The notes under the pieces: generated by a model | The model's input: the letters and a program-made list of their open reading frames with translations, nothing else | Told to the model about the DNA's origin: nothing | Databases searched by the model: none | Shown: piece after piece, positions 8,672 to 16,686 of the stretch | Layout of the letters: every line of letters begins with the position of its first letter | Numbering within the stretch: the stretch's first letter is position 1 | Made by a program: the position numbers and the translations under genes | Assembly: GCA_026712715.1 (NCBI GenBank) | Contig: JAPOPW010000047.1 | Coordinates: 26,177-90,176 of the forward strand | DNA from: Immundisolibacterales bacterium | GTDB lineage: Bacteria; Pseudomonadota; Gammaproteobacteria; HK1 | DNA length: 64,000 nucleotides | Direction: 5' to 3'

Positions 8672-9072
8672 CTAGTGGTAGTCGACGATCTCCACCCGCT
8701 CGGCGCCCGTATCGGTCCAGGTAAAGCAAACTCGGTACTGGTCGTTCAACCGGATGCTGTACTGACCGTTCCGGTCCCCGGAAAGGGCTTCCAGACGGTT
8801 TCCCGGGGGTGCCCGCAGGTCGCCCGGCACGGCCGCCGAGTCGAGCAGGTCCAGCTTCCTCGCGGCAGCCATCCACAGCCGCCGCGGGCACGCACGTCGA
8901 GCCACGGCGGTGTTCCTCCCGTTGAAGATGTCCTCCGTCCCCTAGTACCTTTGCACAGTGGTTGTGATTGATTGAAGACCAAGTTCTTGGACGCCGCCAT
9001 GGTCTCATTTACGCGGTCCCGACCAGTCAGGACCACTGTGCAAAGGTACTAGTTGCCGAACGACACGATCAT
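8672..9072 (-). pseudogene. higB: HigB/RelE-type toxin gene split by a MITE insertion
   Basis: The original start is the ATG at 9072, which reads MIVSFGN and then hits TAG at 9049-9051, where the inserted element begins. The rest of the toxin resumes at 8941 in the same register with GTEDIFNGRNT and continues through RLEALSGDRNGQYSIRLNDQYRVCF to the typical EIVDYH end. Joined, the parts give about 96 residues, the normal HigB length. The product is an mRNA interferase in intact relatives. A GTG at 8905 could give a 77-residue fragment without the N-terminal helix, unlikely to be a normal toxin. Confidence 0.85.
8942..9052. mobile_element. MITE-like 111-bp element with perfect 21-bp terminal inverted repeats
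   Basis: Bases 8942-8962 are the exact reverse complement of 9032-9052 (outer end CTAGTACCTTTGCACAGTGG). A weaker match continues about eight bases inward. The 69-base core has no transposase frame. Both ends read CTAG, which fits insertion into a TA target as used by IS630/Tc1-mariner elements, so this is probably a non-autonomous derivative mobilised in trans. It interrupts higB after codon 7. Seen: the repeats and the split gene. Inferred: the IS630 relationship. Confidence 0.85.
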
Positions 9073-9080
9073 CGTATCAC

Positions 9081-9103
9081 GATAGCACGGAATCCATGCT
9101 ATC
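9081..9103. promoter_or_regulatory. Inverted repeat, probable HigA operator
   Basis: GATAGCA (9081-9087) and TGCTATC (9097-9103) form a perfect 7-bp inverted repeat with a 9-base spacer, ending 9 bases upstream of the original higB start. Position and symmetry fit autoregulation of higBA by HigA. No other DNA-binding protein is encoded nearby. Confidence 0.55.
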
Positions 9104-9173
9104 TTGAACCGGAGTTCGGTTCCCGGCGGCGAGCCCCGGCGATCCTGAATCGGGCCCTTGCGGAGTCGTCCGT

Positions 9174-9202
9174 TTGACACCTCCACCGCCCCCGCATAAC
9201 GT
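9174..9202 (+). promoter_or_regulatory. Sigma-70-like promoter of the betaine ABC operon
   Basis: A perfect TTGACA (9174-9179), a 17-base spacer and TAACGT (9197-9202) lie about 45 bases before the GTG start of the ATPase gene. The binding-protein promoter at 13644-13671 has the same two hexamers. Confidence 0.6.
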
Positions 9203-9245
9203 TCCGAGCGGGCATCGACGGGCCGGGAGACCCGGAAGGGCGAAC

Positions 9246-10355
9246 GTGGAAGCGACTCCCTCGGACACCTCGCCGGTCAAGCTCTCGTGCCGCGAGGTCT
9301 GGAAGGTCTATCGCGACGGGGCGGCGCCGTACTTCAGGCGGGACGTGACTTCGGGTGATGCGGGTGCGCTCGCGGAACGGATGCGCGCCGACGGTGCGAT
9401 TCCGGCCGCGGTCGACGTGAGCTTCGACGTCCATGTCGGCGAGACCTTCGTCATCATGGGACTCTCCGGCTCGGGCAAGTCGACCGTCGTGCGATGCCTC
9501 TCGCGCCTCGTCGAGCCGACCCACGGCGAGGTGCGCCTGGACGGTGAGGACCTGCTCGAGAAGTCCGACCGCGATCTCATCGAGATCCGTCGCCACAAGA
9601 TGGGGATGGTGTTCCAGAGCTTCGGGCTCATGCCGCACCTCAACGTCTTCGACAACATCGCCCTCCCCCTCACCCTGCAGGGGCTTCCCGATCCCGAGCG
9701 CAACGAACGGGTGAGCCGGGTCATCCAGCTCGTCGGGCTCGAAGGGCGCGAGAGCGCGTTCCCGCGCCAGCTCTCGGGGGGCCAGCAGCAGCGGGTCGGA
9801 ATCGCGCGATCGCTCGCCGTCGAGCCCGAGCTGTGGTTCCTCGACGAGCCGTTCTCGGCCCTCGACCCCCTCATCCGGCGCCAGATGCAGGACGAGTTCC
9901 TGGACATTCAGCAGCGCCTGAAGAAGTCGATCGTGTTCATCACCCACGACTTTCTGGAGGCGCTCCGGATCGCCGACCGGATGATGATCATGCGCGACGG
10001 AATGGCGGTGCAGGTGGGCGCCCCGGCGGACCTCATCCTCAACCCCGCCGACGACTACGTCGCCGAGTTCACCGAGGACGTGCCGATGGTCCGGGTGCTC
10101 AAGGCGGCCGACGTGCTCGACCCGTCGCAGGCGGTCGCGGACGGCATGCCGCGCAAGGATGCGGACACCTCCGTCGAGAGGGTGTTGCCCCTCCTCGCCC
10201 GTCATCGCAACGGAATCGCCGCGATGCGGGACGGCCGCCCGGTCGGCGTGGTGACCGCGGCGAGCGTCATCGCGGCCCTCGCTCAGGAGAAGCCGAACCG
10301 CGTCGGCTCCGGCGCGCCGCCGTCGAAAGGGCATGGCGAACGCCGGACCCCCTAG
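9246..10355 (+). CDS. proV: Glycine betaine/proline-type ABC transporter ATP-binding protein
   Basis: A 369-residue ATPase that energises uptake of quaternary ammonium or related compounds. The Walker A GLSGSGKST is at about 72-80, the signature LSGGQQQR at 176-183 and Walker B in LWFLDEPFSALD near 196. The family-typical N-terminal extension before the ATPase core is present. A C-terminal CBS-like region (about 290-345, DGRPVGVVTAASVIAAL) may sense ionic strength, as in OpuA-type systems. The GTG at 9246 is chosen because GGAAGGG lies six bases upstream. It overlaps the permease gene by 23 bases. Confidence 0.9.
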   Translation: MEATPSDTSPVKLSCREVWKVYRDGAAPYFRRDVTSGDAGALAERMRADGAIPAAVDVSFDVHVGETFVIMGLSGSGKSTVVRCLSRLVEPTHGEVRLDGEDLLEKSDRDLIEIRRHKMGMVFQSFGLMPHLNVFDNIALPLTLQGLPDPERNERVSRVIQLVGLEGRESAFPRQLSGGQQQRVGIARSLAVEPELWFLDEPFSALDPLIRRQMQDEFLDIQQRLKKSIVFITHDFLEALRIADRMMIMRDGMAVQVGAPADLILNPADDYVAEFTEDVPMVRVLKAADVLDPSQAVADGMPRKDADTSVERVLPLLARHRNGIAAMRDGRPVGVVTAASVIAALAQEKPNRVGSGAPPSKGHGERRTP

Positions 10356-12441
10356 TCCGCGGCTGCTCCCGAGCGGCGGGCGCCTCGACTGGATGCAGGC
10401 GGGCGTCGTCGCCCTGATGCTCGTTCTCCTCTCCCTCGGCGACACCCCCGCGTGGCTGGTCGCATACCCAAGCGAGTGGATCGTGCCGGTCACGCCCTGG
10501 CTCAACGCGTTCATGAACGCCTGCGTGGACCTCGTCGGCCCGGCGTTCCGCGCCATCTCGGCCGCTCTCGACGTGCCGATGACCGCGGTGCGCGAGGTCT
10601 TCAATTGGGTGCCATGGTCAGTCACCGTAACCCTGGTGACCTTCGTCGCCTGGTCGGTTTCGGGCTGGCGCCTCGCGGCCTTCGCCTTCGGCGCGTTTCT
10701 GTACATGGTGGTCATCGGCTACTGGCACGAGTCGATGAACTCGCTCGCTCTGGTGGTGATCACGGTCCCCACCGCCGTCGGCATCGGGTTCGCGCTTGGC
10801 GCGCTCGCCTTCTTGTCGAAGCGTGCGGAACGGATCATCACCCCGACCCTTGACCTCCTCCAGACCGTGCCCGCCTTCGCCTATCTCCTGCCCATCCTCC
10901 TCCTGTTCGGTTTCGGGCCGGTCGTCGGGATGATCGCGAGCGTGCTGTACGCCTTCCCTCCGACGGTTCGCAACACCGTGCTCGGGCTCTCGCGCGTGTC
11001 GACGGAGGTCATCGAGGCGGGACTGATGGCGGGGGCCACCTCGAAGCAGCTCTTCTGGCGGATCCGCACCCCGAGCGCGAAGCGCCAGATCCTTCTCGGC
11101 GTCAACCAGACCACCATGGCGGCGTTCTCGATGGTGATCATCGCGTCCATCATCGGCGGGACCGCGGACATCGGCTGGGAGGTGCTCCTCACCATCCGCA
11201 AGGCCCTCTTTGGCGAGAGCCTGCTCGTCGGCGTCGTGATCGCGCTGATGGCGATGGTCATGGACCGTATCACGTTCGCCGCGGCGACCGCCGAACCAGA
11301 GGCGCCGGGTGGGAGCAACCGATTTCTCGCGCGGCATCACAACTCCCTCATCGCCGTCGGCCTCGCCCTCGGGGCCGCCGCTCTCGCGTCGTTCCTCCCA
11401 TTCCTCGAGGAATATCCGAAGGGTTGGGAGATCGATCCCGCCCACTACCTCAACGACCTGGTCACCTGGCTCGTCGTCGAGCACGCAAAGACCATCAGCC
11501 TCATCAAGAATTGGGCCTTCTTCTTCGTCATGCTTCCGGTCAAGAAGGGATTCGACCAGACCATCACCCCGTTCACGTGGGGGTTCGAATTCACCGCCCC
11601 GCTCCGGGCGGCCTATGCCCTCGTCGCGGCCGCCCTCGTCGCCCGAATCGGATTTCGGCGGGGAATCGGGCGCGCGTCGCTCGTCGCCTTCTTCGCGATT
11701 CTGCTTTACTACGGGGTCACCAACCTGCCCTGGCCCGCGATGCTCGTGCTGGGGACCCTCCTCGGCTGGCAGCTCGGGGGGCCACGCCTCGCCCTCGGGG
11801 CGGCGGCGGCGTTCGGGTTCCTAATCGTCGCCGGGGTGTGGCCGCAGACAATGCTCTCGTTCTACCTTTGCGGTCTCGCGGTGCTGCTCTCGTTCACGAT
11901 CGGGACCGGGCTCGGAATCCTCGCCTCGGAATTCGACGGCGTCTCCGCCTTCCTCCGCCCGATCAACGACACGCTGCAGACGATGCCGCTCTTCGTCCTC
12001 CTCATCCCGTTCGTCATGCTGTTCAAGGTCGGGGAGTTCACCGCCCTGCTCGCGATCATGGCCTACGCAATCGTGCCCGCGATCCGGTATGCCGAGCATG
12101 GGCTGCGCAACGTCCCCGCCGACGTCGTCGAGGCTGCAACGTGCTTCGGATGCACCCGCCGGCAGCTCCTGTGGCGGGTGAAGCTGCCCCTTGCGATGCC
12201 GGTCATGATGCTCGGTCTAAACCAGACCATCATGTTCGGCATCGCGATGCTCGTCATCGCGGCCCTCGTCGGCACCAACGGGCTCGGCCAGCAGGTCTAC
12301 ATCGGCCTCTCCGACGGCGACTTCGGGGTCGGCATCGTGGCGGGGGTCGGCATGGCGTTCATCGCGATGATCGCGGACCGGATGACCCAGGCGATGAGCC
12401 GAAAATACCGGGAACGGTTCGGCCTGCGCGCCGAGGTCTGA
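10333..12441 (+). CDS. proW: Glycine betaine/proline-type ABC permease, two fused permease units
   Basis: A 702-residue inner-membrane protein, about twice the usual size. Two transport units are seen. The first has its coupling segment near residues 225-260 (VIEAGLMAGATSKQLFWRIRTPSAKRQI, followed by LGVNQTTMAAFSMVIIASIIGG). The second repeats it near 600-650 (VVEAATCFGCTRRQLLWRVKLP, followed by GLNQTIMFGIAMLVIAALVGTNGLG). A linker with further hydrophobic segments joins them. One chain therefore supplies both halves of the channel normally built from two ProW copies. The ATG start lies within the end of the ATPase gene. Its partner binding protein is convergent at 12663. Confidence 0.9.
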   Translation: MANAGPPSPRLLPSGGRLDWMQAGVVALMLVLLSLGDTPAWLVAYPSEWIVPVTPWLNAFMNACVDLVGPAFRAISAALDVPMTAVREVFNWVPWSVTVTLVTFVAWSVSGWRLAAFAFGAFLYMVVIGYWHESMNSLALVVITVPTAVGIGFALGALAFLSKRAERIITPTLDLLQTVPAFAYLLPILLLFGFGPVVGMIASVLYAFPPTVRNTVLGLSRVSTEVIEAGLMAGATSKQLFWRIRTPSAKRQILLGVNQTTMAAFSMVIIASIIGGTADIGWEVLLTIRKALFGESLLVGVVIALMAMVMDRITFAAATAEPEAPGGSNRFLARHHNSLIAVGLALGAAALASFLPFLEEYPKGWEIDPAHYLNDLVTWLVVEHAKTISLIKNWAFFFVMLPVKKGFDQTITPFTWGFEFTAPLRAAYALVAAALVARIGFRRGIGRASLVAFFAILLYYGVTNLPWPAMLVLGTLLGWQLGGPRLALGAAAAFGFLIVAGVWPQTMLSFYLCGLAVLLSFTIGTGLGILASEFDGVSAFLRPINDTLQTMPLFVLLIPFVMLFKVGEFTALLAIMAYAIVPAIRYAEHGLRNVPADVVEAATCFGCTRRQLLWRVKLPLAMPVMMLGLNQTIMFGIAMLVIAALVGTNGLGQQVYIGLSDGDFGVGIVAGVGMAFIAMIADRMTQAMSRKYRERFGLRAEV

Positions 12442-12592
12442 CGGGCGGGCGGCGTCGCGATACCGGCGGGGGTCGCGCGCGGCTCACCCGCGTGAAGCGA
12501 GCACCGCCCGGCCGTCGCGCCTCGGAGGGCCGAACTGCACCGGCCCCATGCACGCCGCCGCACGCGACTTCGCGCTTCCCGGAAACGCGACC

Positions 12593-12636
12593 CGAAACAA
12601 AAGAGCCCGCCGGTGCGGTCGCGCACCGGCGGGCTC
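12593..12636 (-). terminator. Rho-independent terminator of the betaine-binding protein gene
   Basis: A perfect 15-bp GC-rich stem (12603-12617 with 12622-12636) and a 4-base loop. On the minus strand it is followed by a TTTTGTTT tract, as expected for intrinsic termination of the gene ending at 12663. It may also slow plus-strand readthrough from the permease gene. Confidence 0.85.
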
Positions 12637-12662
12637 CGAGGTCGTGACGTCCCCCTCAGGGG

Positions 12663-13610
12663 TCAGTTCATGGCCGCCTTCGCGGATTCGAGCCACGGCG
12701 ACCAGGTCGCCTCGTTCGCCGCAATCCACTCCGCGATGACCTCGTCGAGATCACGGTTCTTGTTGTCGATCTCATCCAATAGCGCGTACTGCGTTTCGTT
12801 ATCGATCGACAGGACCTCGAGCAGCTTGTAGGCGCCCGGCCACTTGGTGGCGACGTCCTTGTTTGCAATCTTGTCGATTGAAGCCTGCTGGAAGCCGCAG
12901 GCGGAGCCTCGCATCTGCCCCTCTTCCTCCACGCATTCGCCCTCGACCGGATCCCACGCAATCCAGTCGAAGTCAATCTGGGAGAAGATGATATGCGGCT
13001 CCCAGAACATCATGAGGATCGGGTCCCCGGCCACGACCGCGCTCTTGAGCTCGGCAATCATGGCCCCGTCGGAGCCGCCCGCGACCGGCTCGAAGGGCAA
13101 CTCGATCATGGCTAACACGTCCTTGGAACGGGTCCCCCAACTCGCGGGATAGGTGACGAGACGGCCCTTGGGGAAGGTGTCGGCGACCGCGAAGGCCTGG
13201 GCGCAGTCGTAGAGCGCTTCGTAGCTCGGGAGCCCCGGACACTTCTCCTTCATGTAGGGAGGATAGATCCAGCCTTCCCGGGAGCTCAGCCCGAGCTGGC
13301 CGAGCACCACGATGTCACCGCTCTCGACCGCCTTGGGGTAGACGTCACCAACATTGTTGGTCCAGACCTCGGGCTGCATGTGGAGGTCACCCTCGGCAAT
13401 GCCCTTGAACTGCGGAACGGTCCCGGCGGTCGGGTACTCGACGGTGTAGCCGAGCTTCTCGAGGAGCGTTCCCAGGATTCGGGCCGAGGTGTGCTGCCCG
13501 GTCCAGTCGTTCATCGGAATCTTGATCGGGTCGGTGGAGTCCGCCCACGCTCCGGTGGTCGATACGGCGGCGAGGAGGGTCGCGGCCGCCACGCTCTTCA
13601 GGAGTTTCAT
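12663..13610 (-). CDS. proX: Glycine betaine-type ABC substrate-binding protein (OpuAC family)
   Basis: A 315-residue periplasmic protein with a Sec signal peptide (cleavage near Ala23, TTGAWA/DSTD) and no lipobox Cys. Aromatic residues that could form the cation cage are spread along the chain (NDWTGQ, PEVWTNN, GWIYPPYM, FWEPH). Four or more Cys residues suggest disulfides. It has its own strong promoter and terminator and faces the ATPase/permease genes, an unusual split of one transporter into two convergent transcripts. Ligand class (betaine, choline, carnitine or proline) is not resolved. Confidence 0.9.
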   Translation of the reverse strand: MKLLKSVAAATLLAAVSTTGAWADSTDPIKIPMNDWTGQHTSARILGTLLEKLGYTVEYPTAGTVPQFKGIAEGDLHMQPEVWTNNVGDVYPKAVESGDIVVLGQLGLSSREGWIYPPYMKEKCPGLPSYEALYDCAQAFAVADTFPKGRLVTYPASWGTRSKDVLAMIELPFEPVAGGSDGAMIAELKSAVVAGDPILMMFWEPHIIFSQIDFDWIAWDPVEGECVEEEGQMRGSACGFQQASIDKIANKDVATKWPGAYKLLEVLSIDNETQYALLDEIDNKNRDLDEVIAEWIAANEATWSPWLESAKAAMN

Positions 13611-13643
13611 GTCTCCTCCCAGTGTCTGGTGTACCCGTCCGGC

Positions 13644-13671
13644 ACGTTAGCACGGGGGATCGGGTTGTCAA
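13644..13671 (-). promoter_or_regulatory. Promoter of the betaine-binding protein gene
   Basis: Minus-strand TTGACA (13666-13671), a 16-base spacer and TAACGT (13644-13649), with the start codon 33 bases below the -10 box and a GGAGGAG ribosome site just before ATG. The remainder of the 13611-13906 gap shows no gene. Confidence 0.6.
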
Positions 13672-13906
13672 TGTACCGATCCTGGACCGAACACCTCTCC
13701 GGGTCGCTCCCCGAGGGCGTTCAGGGAGCTCCCGACGCCGGTGTCCCCGGGGCAGCACGTCCTCGACGACATCGGGGTCCGCGTCCCTCGCGGGCGGGAT
13801 GCCGGCGCACCCGGGACGACGTGGTGTCGAATGGCTCCGGCCACCGGGCAACCCCGTTGCGGCGCGCCGGCCCGGTGACCGGCGCATGCCGTTCGATCGG
13901 CGGGAC

Positions 13907-15646
13907 TCAGCCGGCGGCGAGAGCTGGCGGGGTCTCCTCGCGCGCGGCGCCGTCGCCGTGCCGGAGAAGCCGGCCCGAGCACCGGCCGGTCTCCTCGTCG
14001 TCGCGGATGGTGACCTCGCCGTTCACCAGCACGAAACGGTAGCCCTCGGCCCGCTGGACGCGACGCCACTCGCCTCCCGGGAGGTCGTGCCGCACCTCTC
14101 CGGGCAGCACCTTCAACCCTTCGAAGTCGTAGACGACGATGTCGGCGGGCGCTCCCTTGCGGAGCACCCCGCGCCCTTCGAAACCCGCAACCATCGCGGG
14201 CAGCGCCGAGAGCCGCCAGTGCGCCTCCTCGAGGCTCAGCATCCCGTGCTCGCGCACGATCTTGCACAGCGTCTCGGTCGGATAGCGCCCCGCGGTCAGG
14301 AACTTGGTGTGCGCCCCGCCGTCCGACACCCCGAAGAGGACGTAGGGGTTGTCGACGATCTCGCGCAGGTGCCCGATGTCGCCGTTCGGCGGGGCGGCGA
14401 AGAACTCGGTCGCGAGATCTTCCTCCACCGCCATGTCGAGCATCACGTCGACCGGGTGCTTGCCCATCCGCTCGCCCGCGATGGCGAGGGTGTGGTCCTC
14501 CCACTTCACGTTCTTCTCGAGCTTCGGTCCCACGATCACGATATCGGGGAGCGGGCCGGTCGCGGTGATCGGCATGTGGTCCTTCAGGGCCTGGCGCCGG
14601 GCGGGGTCGGCGAGCTTTCGCTTCCGCTCCTCGCGCGAGCCGGTGGTCGCCTCGCACCAGGCTTGCGAGTCGTCGAAGAGGTTCCAGTCCTCGAAGGTGA
14701 AGTTGAAGCCGGCGTCGGTGGTGAGACCCTGGCCGATGACCCGGATCCCCCGCGCGCGGCAGCTCTCCAGCCACGCGAGGACCCGCCGGTGGATGTCGGG
14801 GCGGTGATCGAACGCCTGGACGACGTTCATGAGCATCGGCCGCCCGCTCGTCTCCGCCATCTCCTCGTAGAAGGCGCGGTCGCGCCGGTTGTCGCCCGAG
14901 ACGAGGAGCATCTGCATGAAGCCCTCGTTGCGCTCGGCGAGCACCCGGGCGAAGGCGCGGCAGGTGTCGCCGTGCATGACGTCGGTCGGCATCGGGGTGC
15001 CGTCGAAGTCGCGCTGCACGGCGGCCGGCCCGGTCGGGAGCATGCGCTGCGCGGACCAGCCGCAGCCGCCCGCGTCCATCGCCTCGTGGAGCAGGCGGCA
15101 GAGCTCGGTGTGCTCGGCGTCGGTCGGGCGCCGCCCCGCCTTCGCGTCCTCGAACCCGAGGACCCAGATGAGCAGCGGCCCGACCGGGACGTAGGGCAGG
15201 AGGTTGATGGCCTTCGGCGCGCGCTCGACCGAATCGAGGAACTCGGGGAAGGTCACCCAGTCCCAGGGCATCCCCTCCTTCATCGACGCGAGGGGGATGG
15301 CCTCGACCCGGGTCATCGACAGCATCGCCCGTTCGCGCTCCTCGGGACGCACCGGAGCGAAGCCGAAGCCGCAGTTGCCGATGACCGCGGAGGTGATCCC
15401 GTGCCACCCGGACAGGGTGCAGTACGGGTCCCAGAAGACCTGGGCGTCGTAGTGGGTGTGGAGGTCGATGAAGCCCGGGGCGACGTTGAGACCCTGCGCG
15501 TCGATGACCTCCTGCGCCTCGCCCGGCGCAATGCGGCCGATCTCGGCGATGACCCCGTCCCGGATCCCGATGTCCGCACGATACCGCGGCACCCGGGTCC
15601 CGTCGAACACGGTCCCGCCGCGAATGACCCGATCAAAGGCCGCCAT
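13907..15646 (-). CDS. N-acyl-D-amino-acid deacylase/D-aminoacylase family amidohydrolase
   Basis: A 579-residue metal-dependent amidohydrolase. The barrel metal site starts at His63-Thr-His65 in DLHTHYDAQVFWD. The SAVIGNCGFGFAP segment supplies the Cys that bridges metals in D-aminoacylases, and a late Asp in FGVSDGGAHTKF completes the set. The C-terminal beta-sandwich ends with ADIVVYDFEGLKV. It hydrolyses N-acyl or carbamoyl bonds in this family; the exact substrate is unknown. The start at 15646 follows an AAGGAGGGGAG site. It is the last of three minus-strand genes with an SDR and a decarboxylase-like protein. Confidence 0.85.
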   Translation of the reverse strand: MAAFDRVIRGGTVFDGTRVPRYRADIGIRDGVIAEIGRIAPGEAQEVIDAQGLNVAPGFIDLHTHYDAQVFWDPYCTLSGWHGITSAVIGNCGFGFAPVRPEERERAMLSMTRVEAIPLASMKEGMPWDWVTFPEFLDSVERAPKAINLLPYVPVGPLLIWVLGFEDAKAGRRPTDAEHTELCRLLHEAMDAGGCGWSAQRMLPTGPAAVQRDFDGTPMPTDVMHGDTCRAFARVLAERNEGFMQMLLVSGDNRRDRAFYEEMAETSGRPMLMNVVQAFDHRPDIHRRVLAWLESCRARGIRVIGQGLTTDAGFNFTFEDWNLFDDSQAWCEATTGSREERKRKLADPARRQALKDHMPITATGPLPDIVIVGPKLEKNVKWEDHTLAIAGERMGKHPVDVMLDMAVEEDLATEFFAAPPNGDIGHLREIVDNPYVLFGVSDGGAHTKFLTAGRYPTETLCKIVREHGMLSLEEAHWRLSALPAMVAGFEGRGVLRKGAPADIVVYDFEGLKVLPGEVRHDLPGGEWRRVQRAEGYRFVLVNGEVTIRDDEETGRCSGRLLRHGDGAAREETPPALAAG

Positions 15647-15702
15647 GTCTCCCCTCCTTCCTCTTCGTTTCCTCGCAATCCGCGAGCGCACCCGCCCCCG
15701 TG

Positions 15703-16485
15703 TCACACCTTGGCGCCGTAGCCCCCGTCGAGGTCGATGGTCTCCGCGGTGATGAACCGGCCGTCGTCCGAGGCGAGGAAGAGCGCGAGGTTCGCCGCGT
15801 CTTCGGGATAGCCCGAGCCGTTCAGGAGCTGGCGCATCTCGAAATAGGGCTTGATGGGATGCGTTCCTCCCATGTATGGGACCAGGATCTGGCCCGGGCG
15901 GATGCAGTTGATCCGGATGTTGTGGTGTCCGCCCTTGGCCGCAGTGTAGCGGGTGAAGGCTTCGACTCCTCCCTTGGCGGCCGCGTAGGCAGACGGCGGC
16001 CCGATGGCACCGCCGGCGTCGAACGAGCGCTTGTTGTGCGCGATGACCGCCGCGACCGAGGAGACGTTGATGATGACCCCTCCTCCTGCTTCCACCAGGT
16101 GGGGCCACACCGCCCGCGACATGTAGAACGTACCGAAGAGATTGACGCGGATGGTCGCATCGAAGTCGTCGTCCTCCTCGTCCGGGAATATTCCTCCGAA
16201 TCCGCGGCCGGCGTTGTTCATGAGGACGTTGATGCCCTCGTAGGTGGAGACCGTCTCGTCGACCGCGGCCTTGACCGCCGCGCTGTCCGTCACGTCGCAG
16301 CGAATGAAGGTCGCGTCCCCACCTTCGCGCCGGATCTCTTCCTGTACTTCCAGGCCCTTCGGTTCCGTTCTCGCCATGATCGCGACCCTGGCGCCCTCGC
16401 GGGCGAAGCGACGACACGTCTCCGCGCCGATTCCGTCGCTGCCTCCGGTCACGATCGCGACCTTGCCTTCGAGTTTTTTCGTCAT
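15703..16485 (-). CDS. SDR family oxidoreductase
   Basis: A 260-residue classical SDR: TGGSDGIG near residue 13, NNAG in MNNAGRGFGG, catalytic Ser in INVSSVAA and Tyr-Ala-Ala-Ala-Lys. Between the Ser and Tyr is an insertion of about ten residues (NKRSFDAGGAIGPPS), seen in some hydroxyacid and steroid-type SDRs. The start MTKKLEG at 16485 has an AGGAG site. It sits between the deacylase and the acetoacetate decarboxylase-like gene, all minus strand. The 201-base gap upstream (16486-16686) shows no feature. Confidence 0.88.
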   Translation of the reverse strand: MTKKLEGKVAIVTGGSDGIGAETCRRFAREGARVAIMARTEPKGLEVQEEIRREGGDATFIRCDVTDSAAVKAAVDETVSTYEGINVLMNNAGRGFGGIFPDEEDDDFDATIRVNLFGTFYMSRAVWPHLVEAGGGVIINVSSVAAVIAHNKRSFDAGGAIGPPSAYAAAKGGVEAFTRYTAAKGGHHNIRINCIRPGQILVPYMGGTHPIKPYFEMRQLLNGSGYPEDAANLALFLASDDGRFITAETIDLDGGYGAKV

Positions 16486-16686
16486 GCTGCTCTCCTGCGT
16501 GAAGAATGAAACGTAAGCCAATGACCAATGGGCCGACAACGCTCGGACCCGCCGCGGCGACCGGCGACCGGGTTCCGGCAACCGGCGACCGCCGCCCTGA
16601 ACGGCTTCGCGAGCGGGCCCGGTGAGCGATGCGCCGCCGGCGCCCGCCGCGCGCGGTCCGAACGACGGGTGCTCGAGGCCGCCGGA

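Noticed and set aside
8942..9052. Reading the inverted repeats as a transcription terminator
   Set aside because: The arms are 69 bases apart and end in CTAG on both sides inside a split gene, which fits an inserted element better.
9100..9150. A tRNA-like GGTTC stretch after the higB promoter
   Set aside because: No cloverleaf could be formed; the anticodon and acceptor arms are missing.
8968..9177. A 69-codon plus-strand frame across the MITE
   Set aside because: It begins inside the element and runs into the operator; no homologous pattern or ribosome site.
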